Positions 20,595-29,115 of a stretch of DNA of 64,000 nucleotides are shown in pieces. The notes under the pieces are model-generated. The model worked only from the letters and a program-made list of their open reading frames with translations, searched no databases and was not told the DNA's origin. Position numbers and translations under genes: made by a program. Origin of the DNA: Bordetella ansorpii. Its GTDB lineage: Bacteria > Pseudomonadota > Gammaproteobacteria > Burkholderiales > Burkholderiaceae_B. How positions within the stretch are numbered: the first letter of the stretch is position 1; each line of letters starts with the position of its first letter. The stretch covers positions 248,001-312,000 of the forward strand of contig NZ_FKIF01000002.1 of the NCBI RefSeq assembly GCF_900078705.1, in the 5' to 3' direction.

Positions 20595-21056
20595 CTAGTG
20601 CAGAAGGCGGCGGCCGCCTTCGTCTTCGAGCAATTCTTCGAGCACCAGATTGTCGATTTCGGCCTCCTGGCTCCAGAGCACCATCAGCGCGATGATCTTG
20701 ATACGCGACAACGGCACGGGCGTTTCGGGCGAGGCCAGCGCACGATCGATGACGATCTCGCGCAGCGGAGCCGGAAGCACGCCAGCGGATTCCAGGAAGG
20801 TGATGAAACCGATGGATTCGGTGCCGAGTTGCCGATACTCGGAATCGGTGTAGATGCGAACGCCGCTGCTGGGGACCTGCGCCAGTTCGACGCAACGCTC
20901 GGTGGTTTCGGCCAGGCCGTAGAGCCAACCCAAGGCGTCGTCGATGTCTTCGTGCTCGAACCCGGCGGCGGCGAGCCGCTTTGCCAACACGTCGGCCGCA
21001 GGACAGGCTTGCGGCGTGTAATAGTTTTCGAACAGATAAACCAGGATATCGAACAT
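20595..21056 (-). CDS. smg: Smg family protein (DUF494)
   Basis: The 153-residue protein begins MFDILVYLFENYY and matches the Smg/DUF494 family, small helical proteins usually encoded beside dprA and topA. Its molecular function is not established. Here no dprA lies upstream; the upstream interval holds inverted repeats and then a TRAP transporter gene. A longer upstream frame exists but lacks family similarity. gluQ follows 57 bases downstream. Confidence 0.88.
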   Translation of the reverse strand: MFDILVYLFENYYTPQACPAADVLAKRLAAAGFEHEDIDDALGWLYGLAETTERCVELAQVPSSGVRIYTDSEYRQLGTESIGFITFLESAGVLPAPLREIVIDRALASPETPVPLSRIKIIALMVLWSQEAEIDNLVLEELLEDEGGRRLLH

Positions 21057-21098
21057 ATAGCGGCCAAGTGGCCGTTTGCCCAGTCGGCCCGCATATCG

Positions 21099-21149
21099 GC
21101 AAACCAGCAAACGTAAATTTACTTTACGCTGATTTGCCCCATGGGGCAA
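21099..21149. repeat. Nested inverted repeats upstream of smg
   Basis: GCAAACCAGC (21099-21108) pairs with GCTGATTTGC (21128-21137) with one mismatch, enclosing ACGTAAA/TTTACG half-sites. Next to it TTGCCCCATGGGGCAA (21134-21149) is a perfect 16-bp palindrome. The pair lies 40-90 bases upstream of smg, where an operator or leader hairpin would be expected. Role unknown. Confidence 0.5.
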
Positions 21150-21235
21150 CTTGGTCCCACGTCCAGGTGGCCCTGGCCATCCGGGCGCGGAAACGGGGTT
21201 CGTCGCATCGACGCCACAGCCGTGTCCGGTCCCCC

Positions 21236-23260
21236 TCAGCCGGGCGCGGCCCCTCGCTGGGCACGGGCTTGCACCACCTGATTGACCAAGGCGGGAGCGG
21301 CGACCGCCAGCCCCAGCAGTCCGCTGGCCAGTCCCGGGGCGATGGTCAACAATGCGCCCACCGCGCACAGCAGGCGCTCCCAGGCCTTCATGCCGACCAG
21401 CATGTAGCGCGAGAAGGCCGCGGACAGCAGCACCAGGCCGATCATGCAGCCGGTCAGTGTCACCCAGAACTCATAGGGGGAGAACCCCTTCACGGAAATG
21501 AGCAGCGACGGTGAAAACACGAAGACGAACGGCACGATCAGTTTGGTGATGCCCAGGCGAAAGGCGGTGTTGCCGGTCCGGAAGGGATCGCTGCCCGCCA
21601 TGCCGGCGGCGGCATAGGCCGCCAGGGCCACCGGCGGCGTGATGTCGGCCAGGATGCCGAAATAGAAGACGAAGAAATGGGCCGCGATCGGTTGCACACC
21701 CAACTGCACCAGCGTGGGCGCCGCCACCGTCACCATGATCAGGTAGTTGGCCGTGGTGGGCACCCCGCATCCCATCACGATGCACACCAGCCCGGTCATG
21801 CACAGCGCGGCCGCCAGCGTCAGGGCCTGGGTGCTGGCCAGCGCCTCGGGGATCACGGCGCCGGCGCCCGCGGCCAGCCATTGCGCCGTCGAGATCACGA
21901 TGAAGGAAATCTTGAACCCCACGCCGGTCAGCGTCACCACGCCGATGATCAGGCCCACCGTGCCGGCCGCTGCGCCGACGGCCAGCGCATACTTGGCGCC
22001 GGTCTCGAATGCCTCGTACAGGTCGCGCCAGCGCAGGCGCTGATGAGGATTGAACCATCCGACCAGGATGCAGCCCGTGATGCCGCAGAACGCCGCCAGA
22101 TACGGCGTGCGCCCGCTGGCCAGCACGCCGACCAGCAGCAGCAGCGGGATCAGGGTCGGCCACCGCTGGCGGAAGGACTCGCGCAGGCGAGGCATTTCCT
22201 CGGCGGTCAGGCCTCGCAGGCCCTCGCGCCTGGCCTCGAAGTGCACCTGCATGAACATGCCGAAGAAATACAGCAGCGCGGGAAAGATGCCCGCGATGGC
22301 GATCTGCTGATACGGGATGCCCAGGAATTCGATCATCAGGAAAGCGGCCGCGCCCATGATGGGCGGCGTGATCTGGCCGCCGGTGCTGGACGCCGCTTCG
22401 ACGCCCGCGGCGAAGTGGCGCGGATAGCCCACGCGGATCATGGCGGGAATGGTCAGCGACCCGACCGTGACGGCGTTGGCCACGGACGACCCCGACAGCA
22501 TGCCGAACATGGCCGAACCGAAGACCGACACCTTGGCCGGCCCGCCGGCGTAGCGTCCGGCGATGGTCGAGGCCGTATCCAGGAACAGCTGGCCCAGGCC
22601 GATGCGCGTGGCCAGCACGCCGAACAACACGAAATGGAACACATAGGTGGCCACCACGCCGACCGCCACCCCATAGACACCCTGGCTGGTCAGGTACATG
22701 TGGTTGACGATCTGCGCCCAGCTGTTGCCCGCGTGCTGCAGCAGGCCGGGAAACACGCGCCCGAAAGCGGCATAGGCCAGGAAGACCATCGCGATGATGG
22801 GCAGCGGCCAGCCCATGGCGCGCCGCGTGCCTTCCAGCAGCCCGACGATCAGGATCGACCCCATCGCGACGTCCAGCGGCAACGGATTGCCGACGCGATA
22901 GGCCAGGTCTTCGAAGATGTACGGAATATAGAGCACCGTCAGCGCCAGCAGGGCGGCGATCAGCCAGTCATACAGCGGCACGCCGCCCGGCGCGTACCAG
23001 GCCGGGCGCGGCTCGCGGCGGTAATGCGCCTTGCTGAACCCGAACACCAGGAAGATCAGGCTGAGCACGAAGGCCAGGTGTACGCCGCGATGCGTGGCCT
23101 CGCGCAGCAGGCCGAAACCCGCGGTGTAGTAATGGAACAGCGACAGCGCCACCAGCAGCAGCGAGACGATCCATGCGGCCGTTTTGCCCAAGGGGCGGAA
23201 GCGGATCTCGGAGTCGTAGGTTTCCGCCAGTTGCTGGGTCTTTTCGTGATCGATCTGCAT
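21236..23260 (-). CDS. TRAP transporter permease, fused 4TM/12TM subunits
   Basis: The 674-residue inner-membrane protein combines the small DctQ-like (about 30-140) and large DctM-like (about 150-660) subunits, as is usual for TAXI-type TRAP systems. The motifs GSSVANAVTVGS and SSTGGQITPPIMG are typical of the large subunit. It drives ion-coupled uptake of the ligand delivered by the adjacent TAXI receptor. Start at ATG 23260 is preferred; a GTG 27 bases upstream is possible. It lies 61-100 bases after the receptor gene on the same strand. Confidence 0.93.
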   Translation of the reverse strand: MQIDHEKTQQLAETYDSEIRFRPLGKTAAWIVSLLLVALSLFHYYTAGFGLLREATHRGVHLAFVLSLIFLVFGFSKAHYRREPRPAWYAPGGVPLYDWLIAALLALTVLYIPYIFEDLAYRVGNPLPLDVAMGSILIVGLLEGTRRAMGWPLPIIAMVFLAYAAFGRVFPGLLQHAGNSWAQIVNHMYLTSQGVYGVAVGVVATYVFHFVLFGVLATRIGLGQLFLDTASTIAGRYAGGPAKVSVFGSAMFGMLSGSSVANAVTVGSLTIPAMIRVGYPRHFAAGVEAASSTGGQITPPIMGAAAFLMIEFLGIPYQQIAIAGIFPALLYFFGMFMQVHFEARREGLRGLTAEEMPRLRESFRQRWPTLIPLLLLVGVLASGRTPYLAAFCGITGCILVGWFNPHQRLRWRDLYEAFETGAKYALAVGAAAGTVGLIIGVVTLTGVGFKISFIVISTAQWLAAGAGAVIPEALASTQALTLAAALCMTGLVCIVMGCGVPTTANYLIMVTVAAPTLVQLGVQPIAAHFFVFYFGILADITPPVALAAYAAAGMAGSDPFRTGNTAFRLGITKLIVPFVFVFSPSLLISVKGFSPYEFWVTLTGCMIGLVLLSAAFSRYMLVGMKAWERLLCAVGALLTIAPGLASGLLGLAVAAPALVNQVVQARAQRGAAPG

Positions 23261-23359
23261 GGCCTGGGGCACTCGGTGAGAATGCACGAAGACGCGGCGC
23301 GCCGGCCCCTCGACGGGGCGGCGCGCGCGGGAGAAACGCCTAATGCCTGGCGTCGGCGC

Positions 23360-24322
23360 TTATTTCAGCAGCCCGGCTTCCTTGTAGAACTTCTCGGCGC
23401 CCGGGTGGAACGGGATGCCCGCGCCCTTGACCGCGTTCTGCAGCGTGATGAGCTTGCCCTTGGCATGGCCGCTGTCCAGCGTCTTGCGCGTGGCGTCGCT
23501 GTACAGCTTCTTGGTCAGCTCATAGACGACGGCTTCGGGCTGCTTGTCGGAGGTGACCATCTGCGCATTGACGGAAATCGTCTTCGCCTCGGCCACGCCC
23601 TGATAGGTATTGGCCGGGATCACGTCGGGGGTGAAGAACTGCTGTTCGCCACGCAGCTTGTCGATCTCGGGACCGACCAGGGACACCAGTTCGATGCCGC
23701 CGCCACTGGAGGCCAGTTCGGCGATGGCGCCGGCCGGCGCGCCGCCCACGAAGAAGAAGGCATCCAGGCTGCCATCGCGCATCTTGTCGCCGGCCTGGTT
23801 GGGCTTGAGGTATTCGGCCTTCACATCCTTGTCGGCCATGCCGTAGGCCGCCAGGATCAGGCGCACGTCGACCAGGGTGCCCGAGCCGGGTTCGTCCATG
23901 GACACGCGCTTGCCACGCAGGTCTGCCACCGATTTGATGCCCGAGCCCTTGCGGACCACCAGATGGATGCTCTCCGGATACAGGGTGGCGATCAGCCGCA
24001 GGCCCTGTGCCTTGGGCTTGCCTTCGAACGTGCCGGTGCCGCTATAGGCCCAGTAGGCCACGTCGGACTGCGTGAAACCGGCTTCGAGCGATCCGCCCAG
24101 GATGCCGTTGATGTTGGCGACCGAACCGTTGCTGGCCACCGCGGTGGCGACCAGCTTGCCCGGTTCGGAAATCGAGTTGGCGATCATCCCGCCCACGGGG
24201 TAATAGGTCCCCGCGGTGCCGCCCGTACCGATGCGGAAGAACTGCTGGGCGTGCGCCGAGGTGGCCGCGCCCGTGATGGCCAATGCGACGGCCAGGGTCT
24301 TGATCCAGCGATTGAGCTTCAT
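23360..24322 (-). CDS. TAXI-family TRAP substrate-binding protein
   Basis: The 320-residue periplasmic receptor begins MKLNRWIKTL. Its signal peptide probably ends at AHA before QQFFRIGTGG. The stretch GTGGTAGTYYPVGG is the hallmark of the TAXI (TRAP-associated extracytoplasmic immunogenic) family. GGAG precedes the ATG by 5 bases. It forms an operon with the fused permease. The ligand is unknown; TAXI systems often take up dicarboxylates or amino acids such as glutamate. A D-threonine-aldolase-like gene is divergently transcribed 290 bases away. Confidence 0.93.
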   Translation of the reverse strand: MKLNRWIKTLAVALAITGAATSAHAQQFFRIGTGGTAGTYYPVGGMIANSISEPGKLVATAVASNGSVANINGILGGSLEAGFTQSDVAYWAYSGTGTFEGKPKAQGLRLIATLYPESIHLVVRKGSGIKSVADLRGKRVSMDEPGSGTLVDVRLILAAYGMADKDVKAEYLKPNQAGDKMRDGSLDAFFFVGGAPAGAIAELASSGGGIELVSLVGPEIDKLRGEQQFFTPDVIPANTYQGVAEAKTISVNAQMVTSDKQPEAVVYELTKKLYSDATRKTLDSGHAKGKLITLQNAVKGAGIPFHPGAEKFYKEAGLLK

Positions 24323-24612
24323 GGCTTCTCCGTAGTAATAAGGCACGACCTTGCCTGCCGTCCCTCCCAGGACAGGAAGCACACGCACGACGCGTGCGGC
24401 GTGAAAGCTGTTTCACGGTCCGCCCAGGCCGGGCCGCTCCAAAAACAACCCGTTTGGAACAAACGCCAGATATGCTGCGCTGGGAAACCTTTCTTTCCGC
24501 TTTCTTTGGGTAAATTCTTACACGGGGTCCGGCGTGCGCCAATGCTCGCGGGGCTATGGTTTACCTGGGGCGGGCTAACCCGCGCCTTCATACATATACT
24601 CCAAGAGGAAAA

Positions 24613-25764
24613 ATGGGTTCATCCGACACTCCCACCTGCCCGGACGGCACGCCCTATCTGCCGCCCCCCGTCCTGCCCGGCCAACCCCTGGCCAGCGTGG
24701 ACACACCGGCCCTGGCGATCGACCTGGACGCCTTCGAGGCCAATCTGAGAACCATGCAGGACTGGGCCGACCAGCACGGCGTCGCCCTGCGGCCCCACGC
24801 CAAGGCGCATAAATGCCCGCAGGTGTCGCTGCGCCAGCTGGCGCTCGGCGCGCGCGGCATCTGCTGCCAGAAAGTCAGCGAAACGCTGCCCTTCATCGCC
24901 GCGGGCATCCTCGACATCCATATCAGCAACCAGGTGGTCGGGCCGGCCAAGCTGGCGCTGCTGGGCCGCCTCGCACCCAACGCCATGCTCAGCGTATGCG
25001 TGGACCATCCCGGCAACGTCGACGCGCTGTCCGCCGCCATGGTGCAGGCGGGCGCGCACCTGACGGTGCTGGTCGAGGTGGACGTGGGCCAGGGGCGCTG
25101 CGGCGTGGCCGACAGCGGTCAGGCGGTGGCGCTGGCCCAGCGCATCCAGGCCGCACCGGGGCTGACCTTCGGCGGCCTGCAGGCCTATCACGGCACGGTG
25201 CAGCACCTGCGCACCCGCGCCGAACGGGCAGCGGTGTGCGCCCAGGCGGCCGAACGCGCCGCGGCGTTCGCCCAGGCGCTGCGCGACGCGGGCATCGTCT
25301 GCGAACGCATCACCGGCGGCGGCACGGGCAGCGCCGAGTTCGATGCGGCAAGCGGCATCTACACCGAGCTGCAAGCAGGCTCCTATGCCTTCATGGACGG
25401 CGACTACGGCGCCAACGACTGGGATGGCGCCATGGCGTTCCGCCACAGCCTGTTCCTGATGTCCACGGTGATGAGCACCGCCAAGCCCGGCCGCGCCGTG
25501 CTGGACGCCGGCCTGAAGTCCACCACCATCGAGTGCGGGCTGCCGTCGGTGTACGAACGCCCCGACCTGAAATACATCGCGGCCAACGACGAGCACGGCG
25601 TGGTGACGGTGCGGGAAGGCGACGGCCCCGCGCTGGGCGAGGTGCTGAAACTGGTGCCGTCGCACGTCGATCCGACCTTCAACCTGCACGATGAACTGGT
25701 GGCGTACCGCGGCGGCATGGTGGCCGAGATCTGGCCCATCGCGGCGCGCGGGCTGAGCCGCTAA
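24613..25764 (+). CDS. PLP-dependent D-threonine aldolase / D-serine dehydratase-like (DSD1) enzyme
   Basis: The 383-residue protein has the fold-type III alanine-racemase-like barrel, with the PLP lysine in HAKAHKCP near residue 61. The C-terminal metal motif is SHVDPTF (His-x-Asp), as in D-threonine aldolases, rather than the His-x-Cys zinc site of D-serine dehydratases. It probably cleaves a D-3-hydroxy-amino acid to glycine plus aldehyde. AAGAGG precedes the start by 5 bases. The next gene downstream is an aminotransferase, and a TAXI-TRAP uptake system is divergent, so the block may handle an imported D-amino or hydroxyamino acid. Confidence 0.85.
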   Translation: MGSSDTPTCPDGTPYLPPPVLPGQPLASVDTPALAIDLDAFEANLRTMQDWADQHGVALRPHAKAHKCPQVSLRQLALGARGICCQKVSETLPFIAAGILDIHISNQVVGPAKLALLGRLAPNAMLSVCVDHPGNVDALSAAMVQAGAHLTVLVEVDVGQGRCGVADSGQAVALAQRIQAAPGLTFGGLQAYHGTVQHLRTRAERAAVCAQAAERAAAFAQALRDAGIVCERITGGGTGSAEFDAASGIYTELQAGSYAFMDGDYGANDWDGAMAFRHSLFLMSTVMSTAKPGRAVLDAGLKSTTIECGLPSVYERPDLKYIAANDEHGVVTVREGDGPALGEVLKLVPSHVDPTFNLHDELVAYRGGMVAEIWPIAARGLSR

Positions 25765-25863
25765 GCCCTCGCCGCGCAGATCCGGCCCCGGCGGTCACGA
25801 AAGGATCGCCGGCCGGTGCTACATTTCCAGTTTTCCCCAGTTTCCCCCTTGTCAGGAACCGCC

Positions 25864-27051
25864 ATGGACTTCAGCCAGTTCAACGTCAACGCCCTCATGG
25901 AGATCACCTCCCGCCCCGAACTGGTGTTCGTGCGAGGCCAGGGATCGTGGCTGGAAGACCATAACGGCAAGCGATATCTCGACTTCGTGCAGGGCTGGGC
26001 CGTGAACACGCTGGGCCACTGCGCGCCCGAGATGCGCCGCGCCCTGATCGACCAGTCCGAGAAGCTGATGAACCCGTCGCCGGCGTTCTACAACCAGCCT
26101 TCGATCGACCTGGCCACGCGCCTGACCGGCGCCTCGTGTTTCGACCGCGTGTTCTTCGCCAACAGCGGCGCCGAGGCCAACGAAGGCGCCATCAAGCTGG
26201 CGCGTAAATGGGGCCAGGTACACCGCGACGGCGCCTACAAGATCATCACCATGGATCACGGCTTCCATGGCCGCACCCTGGCCACCATGTCGGCCTCGGG
26301 CAAGCCGGGCTGGGACAAGATGTTCGCGCCGCAGGTCGAGGGCTTCCCCAAGGCCACGCTGAACGACCTGGACTCGGTGCGCGCGCTGATCGACGACAAG
26401 ACCGTCGCCATCATGCTCGAGCCCGTGCAGGGCGAGGCCGGCGTGTTCCCCGCCACGAAGGAATTCATGCAGGGCCTGCGCAAGCTGGCCGACGAACACA
26501 GGATGCTGCTGATCGTCGACGAAGTGCAGACCGGCATGGGCCGCACCGGCACGATGTTCGCGTACCAGCAGTTCGACGTGGTGCCCGACATCATGACGCT
26601 GGCCAAGGGCATCGGCGGCGGCGTGCCGCTGGCCGCGCTGCTGGCCCGCCAGGAAGTGTGCGTGTTCGCCTACGGCGACCAGGGCGGCACCTACAACGGC
26701 AATCCGCTGATGGCCGCCGTGGGCGTGGCCGTGTACGACACGCTGACCTCGCCGGGCTTCATGGAAACGCTGGCCGCGCGCACCCGGCAGCTGTCCGAGG
26801 GCCTGCTGGCCCTGTCGGCGAAGTGGGGCATGAAGGGCGAACGCGGCATGGGCCTGCTGCGCGCCCTGCTGCTGGACCGCGACGACGGCCCGGCCATCGT
26901 CGATGCCGCCCGCAACCTGCCGGAAGGCCTGCTGCTGAACGCCCCGCGTGCCAACCTGCTGCGCTTCATGCCGGCGCTGAACGTCACCGAAGCCGAAGTG
27001 ACGCGCATGCTGGAGCAATTGGACACGGTGATCGCGGCGGTTCGCAAGTAA
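25864..27051 (+). CDS. argD: Class III aminotransferase, acetylornithine transaminase type
   Basis: The 395-residue PLP enzyme starts MDFSQFNVNALMEITSRPEL. Motifs include NSGAEANEGAIKLARKWG (PLP phosphate site), the aspartate in IVDEVQTGMGRTG and the Schiff-base lysine in TLAKGIGGGVPL. The family converts N-acetylornithine and 2-oxoglutarate to the semialdehyde and glutamate in arginine synthesis. Because it follows the D-threonine-aldolase-like gene, a catabolic role is an alternative. A strong terminator follows 24 bases after the stop. The gene symbol is by family resemblance. Confidence 0.8.
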   Translation: MDFSQFNVNALMEITSRPELVFVRGQGSWLEDHNGKRYLDFVQGWAVNTLGHCAPEMRRALIDQSEKLMNPSPAFYNQPSIDLATRLTGASCFDRVFFANSGAEANEGAIKLARKWGQVHRDGAYKIITMDHGFHGRTLATMSASGKPGWDKMFAPQVEGFPKATLNDLDSVRALIDDKTVAIMLEPVQGEAGVFPATKEFMQGLRKLADEHRMLLIVDEVQTGMGRTGTMFAYQQFDVVPDIMTLAKGIGGGVPLAALLARQEVCVFAYGDQGGTYNGNPLMAAVGVAVYDTLTSPGFMETLAARTRQLSEGLLALSAKWGMKGERGMGLLRALLLDRDDGPAIVDAARNLPEGLLLNAPRANLLRFMPALNVTEAEVTRMLEQLDTVIAAVRK

Positions 27052-27074
27052 AGCCGGGCCGACCCGCCCAAAGA

Positions 27075-27108
27075 AGCGCCATGCTGTTCATTCAGCATGG
27101 CGCTTTTT
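27075..27108 (+). terminator. Intrinsic terminator after argD-like gene
   Basis: A 12-bp perfect stem AGCGCCATGCTG (27075-27086 with 27093-27104) with a TTCATT loop is followed by a T-run. It closes the plus-strand operon. Confidence 0.9.
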
Positions 27109-27165
27109 ATTTGTAGGACTGCCCTGGTAATCCGCTCGGTGGATCGTTCGATGCATGAAGCGGGC

Positions 27166-27312
27166 TTAGCGTGCGCGATCACTGGCCCGCAGAGACCACG
27201 CGTTGAGATCGCCCCAGTGGCCTTGGGCCCTGTAAACCTGGGACCAAAATAAGGCCCCGCCAGCCTCTTGCGTAAAACCATCCACCGCTTCCTGGAAGAT
27301 CGCCGCACACGA
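27166..27312 (-). pseudogene. Possible gene fragment downstream of quinone reductase
   Basis: After the quinone-reductase stop, another minus-strand frame reads about 48 residues including FQEAVDGFTQEAGGALFWSQ and ends in GHWGDLNAWSLRAS before a stop. Its composition, with aromatic residues and few arginine runs, looks more like real protein than the Arg/Pro-rich shadows elsewhere. No start codon or ribosome-binding site is visible. It may be the 3' stub of a deleted gene. I do not recognise the family. Confidence 0.25.
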
Positions 27313-27322
27313 GGAGCCGCGC

Positions 27323-28105
27323 TCAGTGCCCGGCCAGATGGACGTCCAACCCCGTCGCATCCGGCGCCAATCCCGGCTTGAGCGTCAGGTCCGGAATCGA
27401 ATAATCGCCCCCGTTCTGCTTGCGGAACGGGATGGGCGCCGCGGTGAAGAGCGTGTCCAAGCGCCGGCCCAGGGCATCGCGCACCTCCGCATAGTTGCCC
27501 TCGCCGATCTTGCCGGTGCGATAGATCACGTGTGGCGGCAGCACGTCGAACCCGGGATAGAACAGCACGCCATGTTGAATGGGGAACAGCAGATGGTCGA
27601 TCAGGCCGTTCACGCCTCTCGGGCCGTAATGCGGCGCCCATCCTCCCGCCGACACCACCAGCATGGCGCGCTTGCCCGCCAAGGTGCCCTCGCCATAGCG
27701 GTCGCCCCAATGCATGTCCGAATGCTCGCCGACGCCATAGGCGAAACCGTATGCATACACACGGTCGACCCAGCCCTTCATGATGGCCGGCATCGAAAAC
27801 CACCACAACGGAAACTGCAGGATGACGGCATCGGCCCAGCGCAGCTTGTCCTGCTCGCGCGCGATGTCGGCGCTCTGGGTGCCGCGCTGGAAGGCGATGC
27901 GCGAGTCTTCGGAAGGGTGGAAGCGCGCGCCCGGCTCACTGGCGGTGTTGTCGCCGGCATCCACTTCCGCCTTCCATTTCATTGCGTACAGGTCGGACAC
28001 CTGCACGGCGTGGCCCGCTTCCCGCAGATGCCGCACGGTGTAGTCGCGCAACGAACCGTTCAACGAACGGGGCTCGGGGTGGGCGTAGACCAGCAGTACG
28101 TTCAT
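27323..28105 (-). CDS. NAD(P)H:quinone oxidoreductase, flavodoxin-like fold
   Basis: The 260-residue protein begins MNVLLVYAHPEPRSLNG, the FMN/FAD phosphate loop of the NQO1/MdaB/KefF family. The flavin and dimer region QFPLWWFSMPAIMKGWVDRV lies at about 98-117. It should reduce quinones or related compounds by two electrons in the cytoplasm. A LysR regulator is divergent 86 bases away and likely controls it. Its own quinone substrate is unknown. Confidence 0.9.
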   Translation of the reverse strand: MNVLLVYAHPEPRSLNGSLRDYTVRHLREAGHAVQVSDLYAMKWKAEVDAGDNTASEPGARFHPSEDSRIAFQRGTQSADIAREQDKLRWADAVILQFPLWWFSMPAIMKGWVDRVYAYGFAYGVGEHSDMHWGDRYGEGTLAGKRAMLVVSAGGWAPHYGPRGVNGLIDHLLFPIQHGVLFYPGFDVLPPHVIYRTGKIGEGNYAEVRDALGRRLDTLFTAAPIPFRKQNGGDYSIPDLTLKPGLAPDATGLDVHLAGH

Positions 28106-28191
28106 GATGTGTGCTCCAGAGTGCTCATGGACACACGATAGGTTTCGACGGCTTATAGTGGAAATGAATTATCCGGATATCAGGTATTGCC

Positions 28192-29094
28192 TTGGACAAT
28201 TTCCTCAGACGCATCGATCTCAACTTGCTGGTGACGCTGGACGCCTTGCTGGCGGAGCACCACGTCACCCGCGCGGCTGAACGGCTGCATCTGGCGCAGC
28301 CCACCGTCAGCGTGCAACTGGCCAGGCTGCGCGAACTGTTCGGCGATCCGCTGCTGCTGCCCGGACCGCGCGGCATGCGGCCAACGGCCAGGGCCGATGA
28401 ATTGCGTGGCCCCTTGCGCCTGGCCTTGCAGGCACTGGGCCAGGCGGTGGCGCCGTCTGCGCCGTTCGACCCCGAGGGCGCCACCGATACGTGGCGGCTG
28501 TCGATGTCGGATTACGGCGAGGCCAATATCCTGTTGCCCGCGCTGGCAGACCTGCGCGCCGCCGCGCCCGGAACGCGACTGGCCATCCTGGACCTGCAAC
28601 CGCCCCTGATCGCACGGCAGCTGGAGCAGGGCGAGGCCGACCTGGTGTTTCACATCGTCGGCGAATCGCCGGAGGGACTGCGCAGCCGCCCCCTGTTCAA
28701 GGAACGCTACGTGCTGGCCTGCCGCGTCGATCATCCCCGGCTGAGGCGGCGGCCCACGCTGGCGCAGTACTGCAAGCTGGAGCATGTGGTCGTGTCGCCG
28801 GACGGTGGAGGTTTCCATGGCCCCACCGATACCGTGCTGGCAAAGCTGGGAATGACGCGCCATACGGCGCTGTCGGTGCCGAATTTCCTGATCGTCGGCC
28901 AGGTGCTGGCGGCCACCGACATGGTGGCGATGATGCCGTCACGGCTGGTGCGGGCCAATCCCGCGTTGCGCGAAGTGGCGCCGCCGGTGGAGGTGCCGGG
29001 CTATGAAATGCTGATGCTGTGGCACGAGCGCAAGCATCGGGATCCCGGCCTGCAGTGGCTGCGCGAACATATCGTGGCGGCCATCGGACGTTGA
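28192..29094 (+). CDS. LysR-family regulator, divergent from quinone reductase
   Basis: The 300-residue protein starts at TTG with MDNFLRRIDLNLLVTLDALL, the typical NodD/LinR-subgroup N-terminus. The HTH is at about 10-65 (VTRAAERLHLAQPTVSVQLA) and the effector domain follows. No ATG fits the family start. It probably responds to an aromatic or quinone-like compound and regulates the divergent reductase; this is inferred from layout only. Confidence 0.87.
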   Translation: MDNFLRRIDLNLLVTLDALLAEHHVTRAAERLHLAQPTVSVQLARLRELFGDPLLLPGPRGMRPTARADELRGPLRLALQALGQAVAPSAPFDPEGATDTWRLSMSDYGEANILLPALADLRAAAPGTRLAILDLQPPLIARQLEQGEADLVFHIVGESPEGLRSRPLFKERYVLACRVDHPRLRRRPTLAQYCKLEHVVVSPDGGGFHGPTDTVLAKLGMTRHTALSVPNFLIVGQVLAATDMVAMMPSRLVRANPALREVAPPVEVPGYEMLMLWHERKHRDPGLQWLREHIVAAIGR

Positions 29095-29115
29095 TCGCCT
29101 CACATCCCGGTCGCA

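Noticed and set aside
21109-21127. A third LiuR operator upstream of smg
   Set aside because: ACGTAAA-like half-sites are present but their spacing and order differ from the exact 16-bp copies in the liu locus.
22400-22800. Split of the TRAP permease into separate DctQ and DctM genes
   Set aside because: The frame is continuous for 674 codons and fused subunits are normal for TAXI systems.
21677-24748. A 1023-codon open frame antisense to the TRAP genes
   Set aside because: Composition is that of a GC-skew shadow, and it runs across two complete recognised genes and their gap.
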